The translations under genes were made by a program, and so were the position numbers. From Nonomuraea polychroma (GTDB lineage Bacteria; Actinomycetota; Actinomycetes; Streptosporangiales; Streptosporangiaceae): a DNA stretch of 64,000 nt. Under the pieces are notes generated by a model. It was not told where the DNA came from and did not search any database. It worked only from the letters and a program-made list of their open reading frames with translations. This document shows, piece after piece, positions 16,690 through 24,959 of this stretch. Numbering within the stretch: position 1 is the first letter of the stretch; every line of letters begins with the position of its first letter. Location: positions 7,157,501-7,221,500 of the forward strand of contig NZ_SAUN01000001.1 of the NCBI RefSeq assembly GCF_004011505.1. Reading direction: 5' to 3'.

Positions 16690-17788
16690 GTGCCGTCAGC
16701 TCCTCGACAGGAACGTAGTCCAGCTCGTACCCGAACGCCCTCGGCCCGGCCGTCTCCAGACCCTTGGAAGTACGCCAGAGCGGGTCGCACGGCCAGGCGA
16801 GCACCGTCACCCGCTGGCCGTACCTGAGGCCCTCGGTCTGGATGGCGCCGGCGGTCTCGGTGTCCACCACCGTGATCAGATCGGGAACCATGGCCAGGAC
16901 CCGGCCGTTCTCGACGGCGACCAGGTTCTCGTTCTGGAGTTCCAGGGTGAGGGTGCGGCCCCGGTCGTGGCCGGTGCCCTCGATCGTGGCCGTGCCTCGT
17001 ACGAAGCCGCCCATGGTGCGCCGCTCGACGTCGGTCAGCTTGCCGGTGATCAGCCGGGCGGCGCCGAGCCGATCCCGCAGCGCGCCCAGGGGGTCGGCCG
17101 GCGAGCGCCCGGCCGCCTGGGCCCCCGTCGGTGAGGCGCCCTCGGTGGCCCGGCCGATCTCGAGCGCGCGGGTGACCGTGCCCTCGATGACCGCGCCCCG
17201 CGCCCGCGCGGCCGGGAGCACGTAGTCGGCCATGAGCGCGGACGACCCAGCCGCCACGCACACGGCCCTGGCCAGCCGCTCCGACCACAGGCCGTCGACC
17301 GGGCGGATCGTGACCACGTTCCCCGCGACGTCGGTCATGATCACCAGGTCGGCCGGCAGCCCCGCCACGTACATCGACACCATCTGGACCTCAGGAAAGG
17401 CCCGCCCCATGCCGTCGGCGTCGAGCAGCGGCAACCCGAGCTGCGCGGCCCAGGCGACCGGGGCGACGCCGTTGGAGCCGCCGATCTCGGACGACATGAC
17501 CGCGCTGGGCGGGCGGCCGAAGAGGCGCTCGACCTCCTCGGCGATGCGCTTGGGCTCGTCCTCGCTGTGGATCATCTCGTGGCTGACGGTCGGCGCCCCG
17601 ATCCCCGACAACGGCATGATCAGCGCGTCGTCCGCCAGATCGGCCAGCCGGACCAGCGGCACCTCGCCGTACTCGCGGATGGCCCGTGCGGCGGCCAACG
17701 ACCCGGTACGCACGTCGCCTCCGCCGCCGGTGCCCAGAACGGCGCACCCTCGGGCTAACGCCGGAATATCGCTCACATCAATGCTCAT
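16682..17788 (-). CDS. DUF917 domain protein
   Basis: 368 aa from the ATG at 17788 (MSIDVSDIPALARGCAVLGT). The glycine-rich start LGTGGGGDVRTG, the SEIGGSNGV block and LPLLDADGMGRAFPEVQM match the DUF917 family, which accompanies hydantoinase/oxoprolinase genes and has no firm biochemical role. It is the promoter-proximal gene of the seven-gene operon and overlaps the HyuA gene by 8 bases. An accessory or second catalytic role in cyclic amide breakdown is the obvious guess. Confidence 0.85.
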   Translation of the reverse strand: MSIDVSDIPALARGCAVLGTGGGGDVRTGSLAAARAIREYGEVPLVRLADLADDALIMPLSGIGAPTVSHEMIHSEDEPKRIAEEVERLFGRPPSAVMSSEIGGSNGVAPVAWAAQLGLPLLDADGMGRAFPEVQMVSMYVAGLPADLVIMTDVAGNVVTIRPVDGLWSERLARAVCVAAGSSALMADYVLPAARARGAVIEGTVTRALEIGRATEGASPTGAQAAGRSPADPLGALRDRLGAARLITGKLTDVERRTMGGFVRGTATIEGTGHDRGRTLTLELQNENLVAVENGRVLAMVPDLITVVDTETAGAIQTEGLRYGQRVTVLAWPCDPLWRTSKGLETAGPRAFGYELDYVPVEELTAHG

Positions 17789-17967
17789 TTGGCGACTCAA
17801 CCAACCATATGGGGCCTCAATTCGCCAGTCCGGCACGTGTGGGCGCCGGCAAATCCGTTGCGCGGTCGCGGTGGCGACCGGCAGGATCGAGGCCATGAAC
17901 AGCGGGCGAATGCGCATGCGGCACCGTACGGGCGTGTCCTGACCTCCAGGACCCTGCCCGTCGCTCA

Positions 17968-18040
17968 GGCGGGTGGGGGCGCTGGTGTGCCCGGCGATTT
18001 CATAAGTCGTTTCAGGCGGGTTCGATCCCCGCACCCGCTA
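17968..18040 (+). tRNA. tRNA-Met-like sequence (CAT anticodon), degenerate
   Basis: A 73-base cloverleaf can be drawn by eye. The acceptor stem is GGCGGGT/ACCCGCT (first pair G-T). The D stem is GGGC/GCCC with loop GCTGGTGT. The anticodon stem is GCGAT/GTCGT around loop TTCATAA (anticodon CAT at 18001-18003). The variable loop is TTCAG. The T stem is GCGGG/CCCGC with the canonical loop TTCGATC, followed by discriminator A. Several near-universal bases are absent: position 8 is G rather than T, and the usual A14 and A21 are not there. No CCA is encoded. It may be a divergent elongator tRNA-Met, a decayed copy or a tRNA-mimic. It lies in the gap between the DUF917 operon start and the RpiB-like gene. 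Confidence 0.45.
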
Positions 18041-18072
18041 CGAGTCTCCCCATGCCGTGGCACGCTGGTGTC

Positions 18073-18507
18073 ATGCGGATTTCGGTGGCCGCCGACAGCA
18101 AGGACGGCGTGGCCGAGCGGGTCGTGACGGAGCTGCGCAAGCGCGGGCACGAGGTGGTGACGCACGGCGCGCTCAACGACGAGGAGCGCGACGACTGGGC
18201 GTGGGCCTCGGAGCTGGCCGCCAGGGACGTGAGCGAGGGGCGGGCCGACCAGGCGGTCGTGTGCTGCTGGACCGGGACGGGCGCGTCGATCGCGGCGAAC
18301 AAGGTGCCCGGCGTGCGGGCCGCGCTCTGCGTCGACGCCTACACCGCCGACGGGGCCCGCAAGTGGAACGACGCCAACGTGCTGGCGCTCAGCCTGCGGC
18401 TCACCTCCGACGTGGTGCTCGACGAGATCCTCGACGCCTGGCTGGAGGGACGGCCGAGCACGGACTCCGCCGACGTCGCCAACGTGTCCCACCTGGACGA
18501 GATCTGA
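18073..18507 (+). CDS. RpiB/LacAB family sugar-phosphate isomerase
   Basis: 144 aa from the ATG at 18073 (MRISVAADSKDGVAERVVTE). It keeps the RpiB layout: an N-terminal nucleotide-like strand, ARDVSEGRADQAVVCCWTGTGASIAANKVPGVRA with the active-site cysteine and GTG anion hole, then NDANVLALSLRLTSD. Such enzymes interconvert aldose and ketose phosphates, classically ribose-5-phosphate and ribulose-5-phosphate. Variation in the ligand loop (CCWTGTG where RpiB usually has GICGTG-like sequence) suggests a different sugar phosphate. First of three forward genes with the zinc ribbon and amidohydrolase. Confidence 0.78.
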   Translation: MRISVAADSKDGVAERVVTELRKRGHEVVTHGALNDEERDDWAWASELAARDVSEGRADQAVVCCWTGTGASIAANKVPGVRAALCVDAYTADGARKWNDANVLALSLRLTSDVVLDEILDAWLEGRPSTDSADVANVSHLDEI

Positions 18508-18524
18508 GCATTAGGCTCTCCGGC

Positions 18525-18746
18525 ATGGCCGACTTACACTGCACGCACTGTGGTGAAGAGGGGCTGGAGGCCGGGTTCATGGATTCGGGCGAGAGCGCCA
18601 AGGGGTTCGCCCGGTGGGTCGAGGGCGCTCTGGAGCGCGGGGTCTTCGGCGGGGCCAAGCTGATGGGCAGGCGGAAGTGGGAGATCGAAGCCTATCGCTG
18701 CCATTACTGCAACCACCTTGAGCTTTTCGCCCGCCGCCCCGACTGA
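18525..18746 (+). CDS. small zinc-ribbon protein, 73 aa
   Basis: ATG at 18525 (MADLHCTHC). Two CxxC knuckles (CTHC at residues 6-9 and CHYC near residue 61) frame a short basic/aromatic middle, giving a four-cysteine zinc ribbon. It starts 17 bases after the RpiB-like stop and is probably co-transcribed. Leucine 4 is encoded by TTA (18534-18536), the rarest leucine codon in GC-rich actinomycetes and the target of bldA-type control in Streptomyces. Function unknown. Confidence 0.7.
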   Translation: MADLHCTHCGEEGLEAGFMDSGESAKGFARWVEGALERGVFGGAKLMGRRKWEIEAYRCHYCNHLELFARRPD

Positions 18747-18806
18747 CCGGGAACGGTCACGGCGTAGACACGGAAATCGTCGGCCCGGGCGTCTAGGGTG
18801 CTTGGC

Positions 18807-19973
18807 ATGACCGACGTGCTGCTGCGCGGCGGGCTCCCCTGGGGGCTCGGGGCTGCCGCTGACATCCTCGTCCGCGACGGCCTGATCCACCACGTCGGCC
18901 AGGGCATCGACGCACGGGACGACGCCCTGGTCGTGGACATCGCGGGGCAGCTGGTGCTGCCCGGCCTGGTCGAGGCGCACTGCCACCTCGACAAGACCCT
19001 CTACGGCGGGCCGTGGGTGCCCCACTCGGCCGACGACACGCTGGCCGGCCGCATCGGCAACGATCTGGGCAGGCGGGCCGAGCTCGGCGTTCCGAGCGTG
19101 GAGCGGATCGGCGCGCTGCTGGAGCGCATGAGCGCGGCGGGCACCACCCATGTGCGCACCCACACCGACATCGACCCGCTGGTCGGGCTGCGCGGCGTGG
19201 AGGCCGTGCGCGAGGCCGCCGCCCGCTCCCCCGTCGAGGTGCGTCAGGTGGCCTTCCCGCAGCACGGCCTGCTCATCAATCCGGGCACGGCGGAGCTGCT
19301 CGAAGAGGCGCTGAAGAGCGGTGTCGAGGCGGTCGGCGGGCTCGATCCCGCGGGCATCGACCGTGACCCCGTGCGCCATCTCGACCTGATCTTCGGTCTG
19401 GCCGAGCGCTACGGCGCGCATGTGGACATCCACCTGCACGACGGCGGCTCGCTGGGCGGGTGGGAGCTGGAGCTGATCAGCGAGCGCACCAAGGTGCTGG
19501 GACTGGGCGGCCGGGTCACGGTCAGCCACGCTTACGCGCTCGGCCAGCTCGACGACGCCTACCAGGACCGGCTGATCCAGGGCTTCGCCGAGGCGGGCGT
19601 GGCGCTGGCGACCGCGGCCGTCTACAGCTTTCCGGTGCCGCCGGTGAAGAAACTGCGCGCCGCGGGCGTCACCGTGGCGTGCGGTCACGACGGCATCAGG
19701 GACCTGTGGGGCCCTTACGGCAGTGGCGACATGCTGGAGCGGGCCATGCACGTCGCATACCGCAGCACGTTCCGCAGGGACGCGGACATCGAGCTGGCGC
19801 TGGAGGCCGCCACCTACGGCGGCGCCCGCGTGCTGGGGCTGGAGGGCTACGGGCTCACCGAGGGCGACCGGGCCGACCTGGTCGTGGTGCCGTGCGCGAG
19901 CGCGGCGGAGGCGGTCGTCGTTCACCCTGCGCGCACTCTGGTCATGAAGGACGGCGTCGTCCTGCACAATTGA
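18807..19973 (+). CDS. amidohydrolase, cytosine deaminase / AtzC-like
   Basis: 388 aa from the ATG at 18807. The metal site of the amidohydrolase superfamily is visible: VEAHCHLDKT (HxH), HIHLHDGGSLGG-like (third His, in DIHLHDGG), VSHAYAL and ACGHDGIRDLWGPYG with the catalytic Asp. The HCHLDK and GHDGIRD forms match the cytosine deaminase/N-isopropylammelide hydrolase group, which hydrolytically remove amino groups from ring nitrogen compounds. It is close to and divergent from the hydantoinase-transport operon, so it might act on the same class of ring amide substrates. That link is inference. Confidence 0.82.
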   Translation: MTDVLLRGGLPWGLGAAADILVRDGLIHHVGQGIDARDDALVVDIAGQLVLPGLVEAHCHLDKTLYGGPWVPHSADDTLAGRIGNDLGRRAELGVPSVERIGALLERMSAAGTTHVRTHTDIDPLVGLRGVEAVREAAARSPVEVRQVAFPQHGLLINPGTAELLEEALKSGVEAVGGLDPAGIDRDPVRHLDLIFGLAERYGAHVDIHLHDGGSLGGWELELISERTKVLGLGGRVTVSHAYALGQLDDAYQDRLIQGFAEAGVALATAAVYSFPVPPVKKLRAAGVTVACGHDGIRDLWGPYGSGDMLERAMHVAYRSTFRRDADIELALEAATYGGARVLGLEGYGLTEGDRADLVVVPCASAAEAVVVHPARTLVMKDGVVLHN

Positions 19974-20000
19974 CCGGCGGGACCATCGAAAGGCAGGCAA

Positions 20001-22607
20001 GTGCTCTCTATACACCAGCGGATCGCGGCAGAGCTCGGCGTACGCGACGGGCAGGTGCAGGCGGCCGTCGAGTTGCTCGACGGCGGCGCGACCGTGCCGT
20101 TCATCGCGCGATACCGCAAAGAGGCCACCGGCGCGCTCGACGACGCGCAGCTGCGCACGCTGGAGGAGCGGCTTCGCTACCTTCGCGAGCTGGAGGAGCG
20201 CCGCACGGCGATCCTGGAGTCGATCGAATCCCAGGGCAAGCTCGACGACCAGCTGCGCGAGCAGATCATGGCGGCCGAGACCAAGGCCAGGCTCGAGGAC
20301 ATCTACCTGCCTTACAAGCCCAAGCGGCGCACGAAGGCGCAGATCGCCCGCGAGCTGGGGCTGGAGCCGCTGGCCGACCAGTTGCTGGCCGACCCGACGC
20401 TGAGCCCGCTGGCCGTCGCCGAGGGCTTCGTGACCGAGGGCGTCGCGGACGCGGGCGCGGCGCTGGAAGGGGCCAGGGCGATCCTGATCGAGCGGTTCGC
20501 CGAGGACGCCGACCTCATCGGCGAGCTCCGGGAGCAGTTCTGGAGCCGCGGGCAGCTGGTGTCGAAGGTGCGCGAAGGCAAGGAGGAGGCGGGGGCCAAG
20601 TTCTCCGACTACTTCGAGTTCGGCGAGCCGTTCACGAAGCTGCCCTCGCACCGGATCCTCGCGATGTTCCGCGGCGAGAAGGAAGAGGTGCTGTCCGTCA
20701 CGCTGGAGCCGGACGACAGCCCCGACTACGAGCTGCGCATCGCCTCCCGGTTCGGCGTCGCCGACCAGGGACGGCCGGCCGACAAGTGGCTGACCGAGAC
20801 CGTGCGGTGGGCCTGGCGCACCCGCATCCTCGTGCATCTGGGCATCGACCTGCGCATGCGGTTGTGGCAGGCGGCCGAGGAGGAGGCCGTGCGGGTGTTC
20901 GCGGCCAACCTGCGCGACCTGCTGCTCGCCGCGCCGGCCGGCAGCCGCACGACCATGGGGCTGGACCCGGGACTCCGCACCGGGGTGAAGGTGGCCGTGG
21001 TTGACGCCACCGGCAAGGTCGTCGACACCGCCACCATCTACCCGCACGAGCCCAAGCGGCAGTGGGACCAGTCGCTCGCCGTGCTGGGCGCGCTGGCGCA
21101 GCGGCACGGGGTCGAGCTGATCGCCATCGGCAACGGCACGGCCTCCCGCGAGACCGACAAGCTGGCCGGTGAGCTGGTCAAGCTCATGCCGGGGCTGACG
21201 AAGATCGTGGTCTCGGAGGCCGGGGCGTCGGTCTACTCCGCGTCCGCGTACGCGTCGCAGGAGTTGCCGGAGCTCGACGTGTCGCTGCGTGGCGCCGTCT
21301 CCATCGCCCGCCGGCTGCAGGACCCGCTGGCCGAGCTGGTCAAGATCGATCCCAAGTCGATCGGCGTCGGCCAATACCAGCACGACCTCGCCGAGTCGAA
21401 GTTGTCGCGTTCGCTGGACGCGGTGGTCGAGGACTGCGTCAACGCCGTCGGCGTCGACGTCAACACCGCGTCGGCGCCGCTGCTCACGCGGGTGTCGGGC
21501 ATCGGGTCCACGCTGGCCGAGAGCATCGTGCGCCACCGCGACGCCAACGGCCCGTTCCGTACGCGGTCGGCACTGAAGGAGGTGCCGCGGCTCGGGCCCA
21601 AGGCGTTCGAGCAGTGCGCGGGCTTCCTGCGCATCCGGGGCGGCGACGACCCGCTCGACGTCTCCAGCGTGCACCCGGAGGCGTACCCGGTGGTCCGCCG
21701 CATCCTCACCTCGGTCCAGACCGACCTCAAGTCGTTGATCGGCAACACGGTGGCGCTGCGGTCGATCAAGCCGCAGGACTTCACCGACGAGACGTTCGGC
21801 CTGCCGACGGTCACCGACATCCTGCGGGAGCTGGAAAAGCCGGGCCGCGACCCGCGTCCCGCCTTCAAGACCGCCACGTTCAAGGAGGGGATCGAGAAGA
21901 TCTCCGACCTGACGTCCGGGATGATCCTGGAGGGTGTCGTCACCAACGTGGCCGCGTTCGGTGCGTTCGTGGACGTCGGCGTGCACCAGGACGGTCTTGT
22001 CCATGTGTCGGCCATGTCCCGCACCTACGTCAAGGACCCGCGTGACGTGGTCAAGCCGGGCGACATCGTCCGCGTCAAGGTGCTGGACGTGGACATCCCC
22101 CGCAAGCGCATCTCGCTGACCCTGCGCCTGGAGGACGAGACCACCGCCGGAGACGGCTCCCACCGCTCACCCGGCCGTCAAGGCGGCGCCCGCGGTGACG
22201 GCGCCCGCGTAGACGGCGCCCGCGTAGACGGCGGCCGGGGTGACGCTGGGCGCGGCGACAGCGGTCGAGGCGAAGGCGGCCGTGGCGAAGGTGCCCGGGG
22301 CGACGGCGGCCCACGCGGTCGCGGCCAGGGCAGCCGTGGCGATGCTCCACGCGGGGCGGGCCAGGGCGGCGGCCGTGGGGAGGGTCAGCGCGGCCAAGGT
22401 CGAGGCGACCGTGGCGACGGCCAGGGCCAGGGCGGCCGTGGTGACGGGCAGCGCGGATCGGGCCAGCGCGGCAACGTCGACGGCGGGCAGCGCGGGCGCG
22501 GAGACGGCCAGCGCGGCGGTCAGCGCCGCCAGGACCGCCAGGCCCCGATGGGCGCCATGGCTGAGGCCCTCCGCAAGGCCGGCCTCACCGGCGACAACGG
22601 ACGCTGA
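20001..22607 (+). CDS. tex: Tex-family RNA-binding transcription accessory protein with G/R-rich tail
   Basis: 868 aa, GTG start with AAAGGCAGG upstream. The Tex order is complete: an N-terminal helical HTH-like domain (VPFIARYRKEATGALDDAQL), a YqgF-like domain (TMGLDPGLRTGVKVAVVD and VSEAGASVYSAS), and an HhH region (VGVDVNTASAPLLTRVSGIG). The S1 RNA-binding domain is at about residues 637-708. Tex proteins bind RNA and act with RNA polymerase or ribosomes. What is unusual is the C-terminal tail (about 713-840): a low-complexity run of Gly, Arg, Asp and Gln repeats (GRGDGQRG-like units), about 130 residues, before a short conserved-looking end MGAMAEALRKAGL. Homologues normally end soon after S1 or carry a shorter tail. 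The DNA of the tail is itself repetitive. Confidence 0.93.
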   Translation: MLSIHQRIAAELGVRDGQVQAAVELLDGGATVPFIARYRKEATGALDDAQLRTLEERLRYLRELEERRTAILESIESQGKLDDQLREQIMAAETKARLEDIYLPYKPKRRTKAQIARELGLEPLADQLLADPTLSPLAVAEGFVTEGVADAGAALEGARAILIERFAEDADLIGELREQFWSRGQLVSKVREGKEEAGAKFSDYFEFGEPFTKLPSHRILAMFRGEKEEVLSVTLEPDDSPDYELRIASRFGVADQGRPADKWLTETVRWAWRTRILVHLGIDLRMRLWQAAEEEAVRVFAANLRDLLLAAPAGSRTTMGLDPGLRTGVKVAVVDATGKVVDTATIYPHEPKRQWDQSLAVLGALAQRHGVELIAIGNGTASRETDKLAGELVKLMPGLTKIVVSEAGASVYSASAYASQELPELDVSLRGAVSIARRLQDPLAELVKIDPKSIGVGQYQHDLAESKLSRSLDAVVEDCVNAVGVDVNTASAPLLTRVSGIGSTLAESIVRHRDANGPFRTRSALKEVPRLGPKAFEQCAGFLRIRGGDDPLDVSSVHPEAYPVVRRILTSVQTDLKSLIGNTVALRSIKPQDFTDETFGLPTVTDILRELEKPGRDPRPAFKTATFKEGIEKISDLTSGMILEGVVTNVAAFGAFVDVGVHQDGLVHVSAMSRTYVKDPRDVVKPGDIVRVKVLDVDIPRKRISLTLRLEDETTAGDGSHRSPGRQGGARGDGARVDGARVDGGRGDAGRGDSGRGEGGRGEGARGDGGPRGRGQGSRGDAPRGAGQGGGRGEGQRGQGRGDRGDGQGQGGRGDGQRGSGQRGNVDGGQRGRGDGQRGGQRRQDRQAPMGAMAEALRKAGLTGDNGR

Positions 22608-22621
22608 GCCAGTCAGGGGGC

Positions 22622-22644
22622 GCCTGGGCGACAACCGCCCAGGC
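22622..22644 (+). terminator. hairpin downstream of tex
   Basis: Perfect inverted repeat GCCTGGGCG / CGCCCAGGC with a 5-base loop (ACAAC), 15 bases after the tex stop. There is no T tract, as is common for GC-rich actinomycete terminators. It may stop tex transcription and protect from the convergent genes to the right. Confidence 0.55.
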
Positions 22645-22708
22645 ACTCCGCTCATCGGCGCCTTGATCGCCTGGCGTCACGGCCTACATCTGCTGCTCCC
22701 TAGCGGAA

Positions 22709-22948
22709 TCAGTCGAAGAGTTCCTCGGCGGTGGTGACCTCGAGAGACCGGTCGAACCAGGTCTCGAGCAGGGCGAGGTCCGTGCACCTCAGGATCCGCT
22801 CCCGAACCGAGTCCATGACAGGGATGCCGCGTCGCTCCAGGATCCTCAGCACGACCTTGGCTTCGCCCTCGGCCCGTCCCTCGGCCCGTCCCTCTTCACG
22901 CAGCATCTCCGCGAACTCGGACTTGAATCGGTAGTTCTTCATGGTCAT
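22709..22948 (-). pseudogene. duplicated C-terminal fragment of the Rpn-like nuclease gene
   Basis: An open frame of 79 codons (MTMKNYRFKSEFAEMLREEG to ATAEELFD-type end) that is nearly the same as the last third of the adjacent gene at 22962-23831. DNA identity between the two copies is high by eye over about 230 bases, and both end in the same TTAEELFD. This copy has an extra acidic/basic repeat (GRAEGRAEGEA). It lacks the catalytic part, so it cannot be a nuclease. It could be a relic of tandem duplication or an expressed stand-alone C-terminal peptide. Confidence 0.7.
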
Positions 22949-22961
22949 CGCTGAGCCGGGA

Positions 22962-23831
22962 TCAGTCGAAGAGTTCCTCAGCAGTGGTGACCTCGAGAGA
23001 CCGGTCGAGCCAGGTCTCGAGCAGGGCGAGGTCCGTGCACCCCAGGATCCGCTCCTGGACGGACTTCGTGACGGGGATGCCACGCCGCTTCAGGATCCTC
23101 AGCACGGACTTAGCTTCGCCGCGAGCCTCGCCCTCGCTGCGGAGGATCTCGGCGAACTCGGACTTGAATCGGTAGTTCTGCATGGTCATCAGACGCCTCC
23201 AGGTCTGTCGAGCCAGGCCGGCTCCGAGACCTATTTCCGTTTGCTCGGCGATGTATTGGGCGGTGTCGGTGTCGACAGTGTTCAGCGCGACGTCCAGGGC
23301 TTCCAGTATGGCATTGACCTTGGGAGATCGCGCGTGTGTGAGCGCTGAGAACATGGCGAGCACCACGTCCGTGCACGCCTCGGCCGGATCGGTGATCTGG
23401 GGCACGTTGTCGGGGCCGAGCACGATGGGGTAGACGATCAGGCACGGGTGGCCGGCCAGGCCGATGCGCTTCGGTTCGCGAGCCCATTTGGCCGTGGCCT
23501 CGTCCTGGCAGATCACCAGGAGCACCACCGGACACTCGAACTTGATGTGCGCGTAGCTGAGGTAGTAGGCCCATGCGGCGATCTTGTCGTCGTCCGGCCG
23601 CATTTGGGACTCGCCGATGATCACGTGCTTGGCGCCCCACGGGGTCTTGAGCAGCATCACCGTGTCGCAGCGCCGCTCGATCGGCGTGATCTCCGTGAGG
23701 TCGGTGTCGACGACAGCGACTTCGCACGAGATCGGGAAGTCGATGTTGAGCATCTTGAAGGCATGAGAGAACAGCCCCGGATTGTCGCGGAAGATGCGAT
23801 GGAGTGCCTCATGCTGGGGGAAGGCATGCAC
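22962..23831 (-). CDS. Rpn-like PD-(D/E)XK nuclease family protein
   Basis: 289 aa. The N-terminal two thirds show the restriction-like nuclease core of the Rpn/transposase-associated PD-(D/E)XK family: EITPIERRCDTVMLLKT supplies the Asp, and HVIIGESQMRPDDDK supplies the E-x-Q catalytic pair, followed by the AWAYYLSYAHIKF helix. Related proteins are widespread multicopy genes in actinomycetes, and in E. coli Rpn proteins are DNA endonucleases linked to recombination and phage defence. The C-terminal charged region (SEGEARGEAKSVLRILKRRGIPV) is the part duplicated downstream. Divergent from the unknown gene at 23931. Confidence 0.75.
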   Translation of the reverse strand: MHAFPQHEALHRIFRDNPGLFSHAFKMLNIDFPISCEVAVVDTDLTEITPIERRCDTVMLLKTPWGAKHVIIGESQMRPDDDKIAAWAYYLSYAHIKFECPVVLLVICQDEATAKWAREPKRIGLAGHPCLIVYPIVLGPDNVPQITDPAEACTDVVLAMFSALTHARSPKVNAILEALDVALNTVDTDTAQYIAEQTEIGLGAGLARQTWRRLMTMQNYRFKSEFAEILRSEGEARGEAKSVLRILKRRGIPVTKSVQERILGCTDLALLETWLDRSLEVTTAEELFD

Positions 23832-23930
23832 GGAACGTTAGCATTCAATAACGCTGAGTCGCGACGGTTTTCGAAAGCTCTGCCGGACAAACGCGGTGGT
23901 CGCCAGACCACCGTCGAGAGATACGGTCGG

Positions 23931-24944
23931 ATGGTGAGCACATCAGCGTTTACCAAGGCGATCGCCCAGGCCCGCGACCTGCTCAGGTGGCATTCTCCGC
24001 TGCGAACGGAGCTATGGGCTGCGCGGCTCACGGCGAGCCTGGATCAGGCCCTGGTCCCTGCGTTCCTGCGGGAGCTTGCGGAGGACGGCACGGCGGAGGC
24101 ACGGCTCACGCTCGTGGCTCTGGCGGCGGTCAACCCGACCCCTTCGCCCAGCGGTGCCGTCCCATCCGCCGGCACGGCCGAGGCCGATGACTCGGAGGCG
24201 TACGCGCGGGCCGCGGAAGGGCTGATCGACACACTGCCGACATGGGTCAGCCGGATGGGCCGGGTGACGTGCGAGGGCGCCTGGTACGGCAAGGCCGACC
24301 CGTACGGTGAGCAGGTCCTGGCGGTCCTGTCCTTCCGGTACGAGAACAGCAAGGAGCCGCACATCCTCGTCGTGGGGATCGATCAGCCGAACGGCGGGAT
24401 AGCGGTCGACGCGGTGGTGGAGGAGCCGAAGTTCCTCGACGACCTGCACCTGGACGCGGCGGAGCCGCAGGTGGTCGCGGGCCGGATCCTGGACGCGTTC
24501 GAGCTGGGTGACCGGATCATGGGTGCGGCGGTCGCCGACACGCTGCCGGAGGTCCGCCCGCTGGCGATCGCCAGAGCCCGCACGGTGCCGGGGCTCATCC
24601 GCGGGGCGGGTGACGACACCGCGGTCCGATTCGATGAGCTGCCGGACCTGCCAGGGGCGCGGGAGGCGTTCGAGAAGCTGGTGGAGTTCCTCGGGGACCG
24701 CCCGCTGTGGTGGAGTCCGGTAAGGGTGTCGCAGTTCCTGACGTCATGGTTGCCCCGGGAGGCGATCATGTCGGACGCGGCCATCGCCGCGATGCCGGAG
24801 GTGGTGCGCGCCTGGAGCCGCTTCTCGGGCGATCACCCTGCCGTGCTGCGTCACATCGACGAGGACGCGCCGCGCCTGCCTGCCCTCATGGCCGACGACT
24901 CCCTGGCCGGGCTCGCCAAACGCATCGCTCAGGGCCGCCTCTGA
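23931..24944 (+). CDS. hypothetical protein, 337 aa
   Basis: I do not recognise this protein. The chosen ATG (MVSTSAFTKAIAQARDLLRW) is where coding-like sequence begins; upstream in-frame codons run antisense through the nuclease gene. It is soluble and alpha/beta in character: a conserved-looking EAYARAAEGLIDTLPTWVSRM helix, strands around QVLAVLSFRYEN and HILVVGIDQPNGGIAVDAVVEEP, and a helical C-terminal half. No signal peptide, membrane segment or catalytic motif is obvious. It is divergent from the Rpn-like gene and convergent with the TetR gene. Confidence 0.7.
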   Translation: MVSTSAFTKAIAQARDLLRWHSPLRTELWAARLTASLDQALVPAFLRELAEDGTAEARLTLVALAAVNPTPSPSGAVPSAGTAEADDSEAYARAAEGLIDTLPTWVSRMGRVTCEGAWYGKADPYGEQVLAVLSFRYENSKEPHILVVGIDQPNGGIAVDAVVEEPKFLDDLHLDAAEPQVVAGRILDAFELGDRIMGAAVADTLPEVRPLAIARARTVPGLIRGAGDDTAVRFDELPDLPGAREAFEKLVEFLGDRPLWWSPVRVSQFLTSWLPREAIMSDAAIAAMPEVVRAWSRFSGDHPAVLRHIDEDAPRLPALMADDSLAGLAKRIAQGRL

Positions 24945-24959
24945 CCGTACGGCTCCGCA

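Noticed and set aside
18534..22163. Very long open frame (1209 codons) on the minus strand
   Set aside because: It is the antisense of tex and the amidohydrolase; GC-rich codon bias leaves antisense frames open.
22962..23831. Active transposase
   Set aside because: The family is sometimes labelled transposase, but there are no inverted repeats or target duplications; it is better seen as an Rpn-like nuclease.
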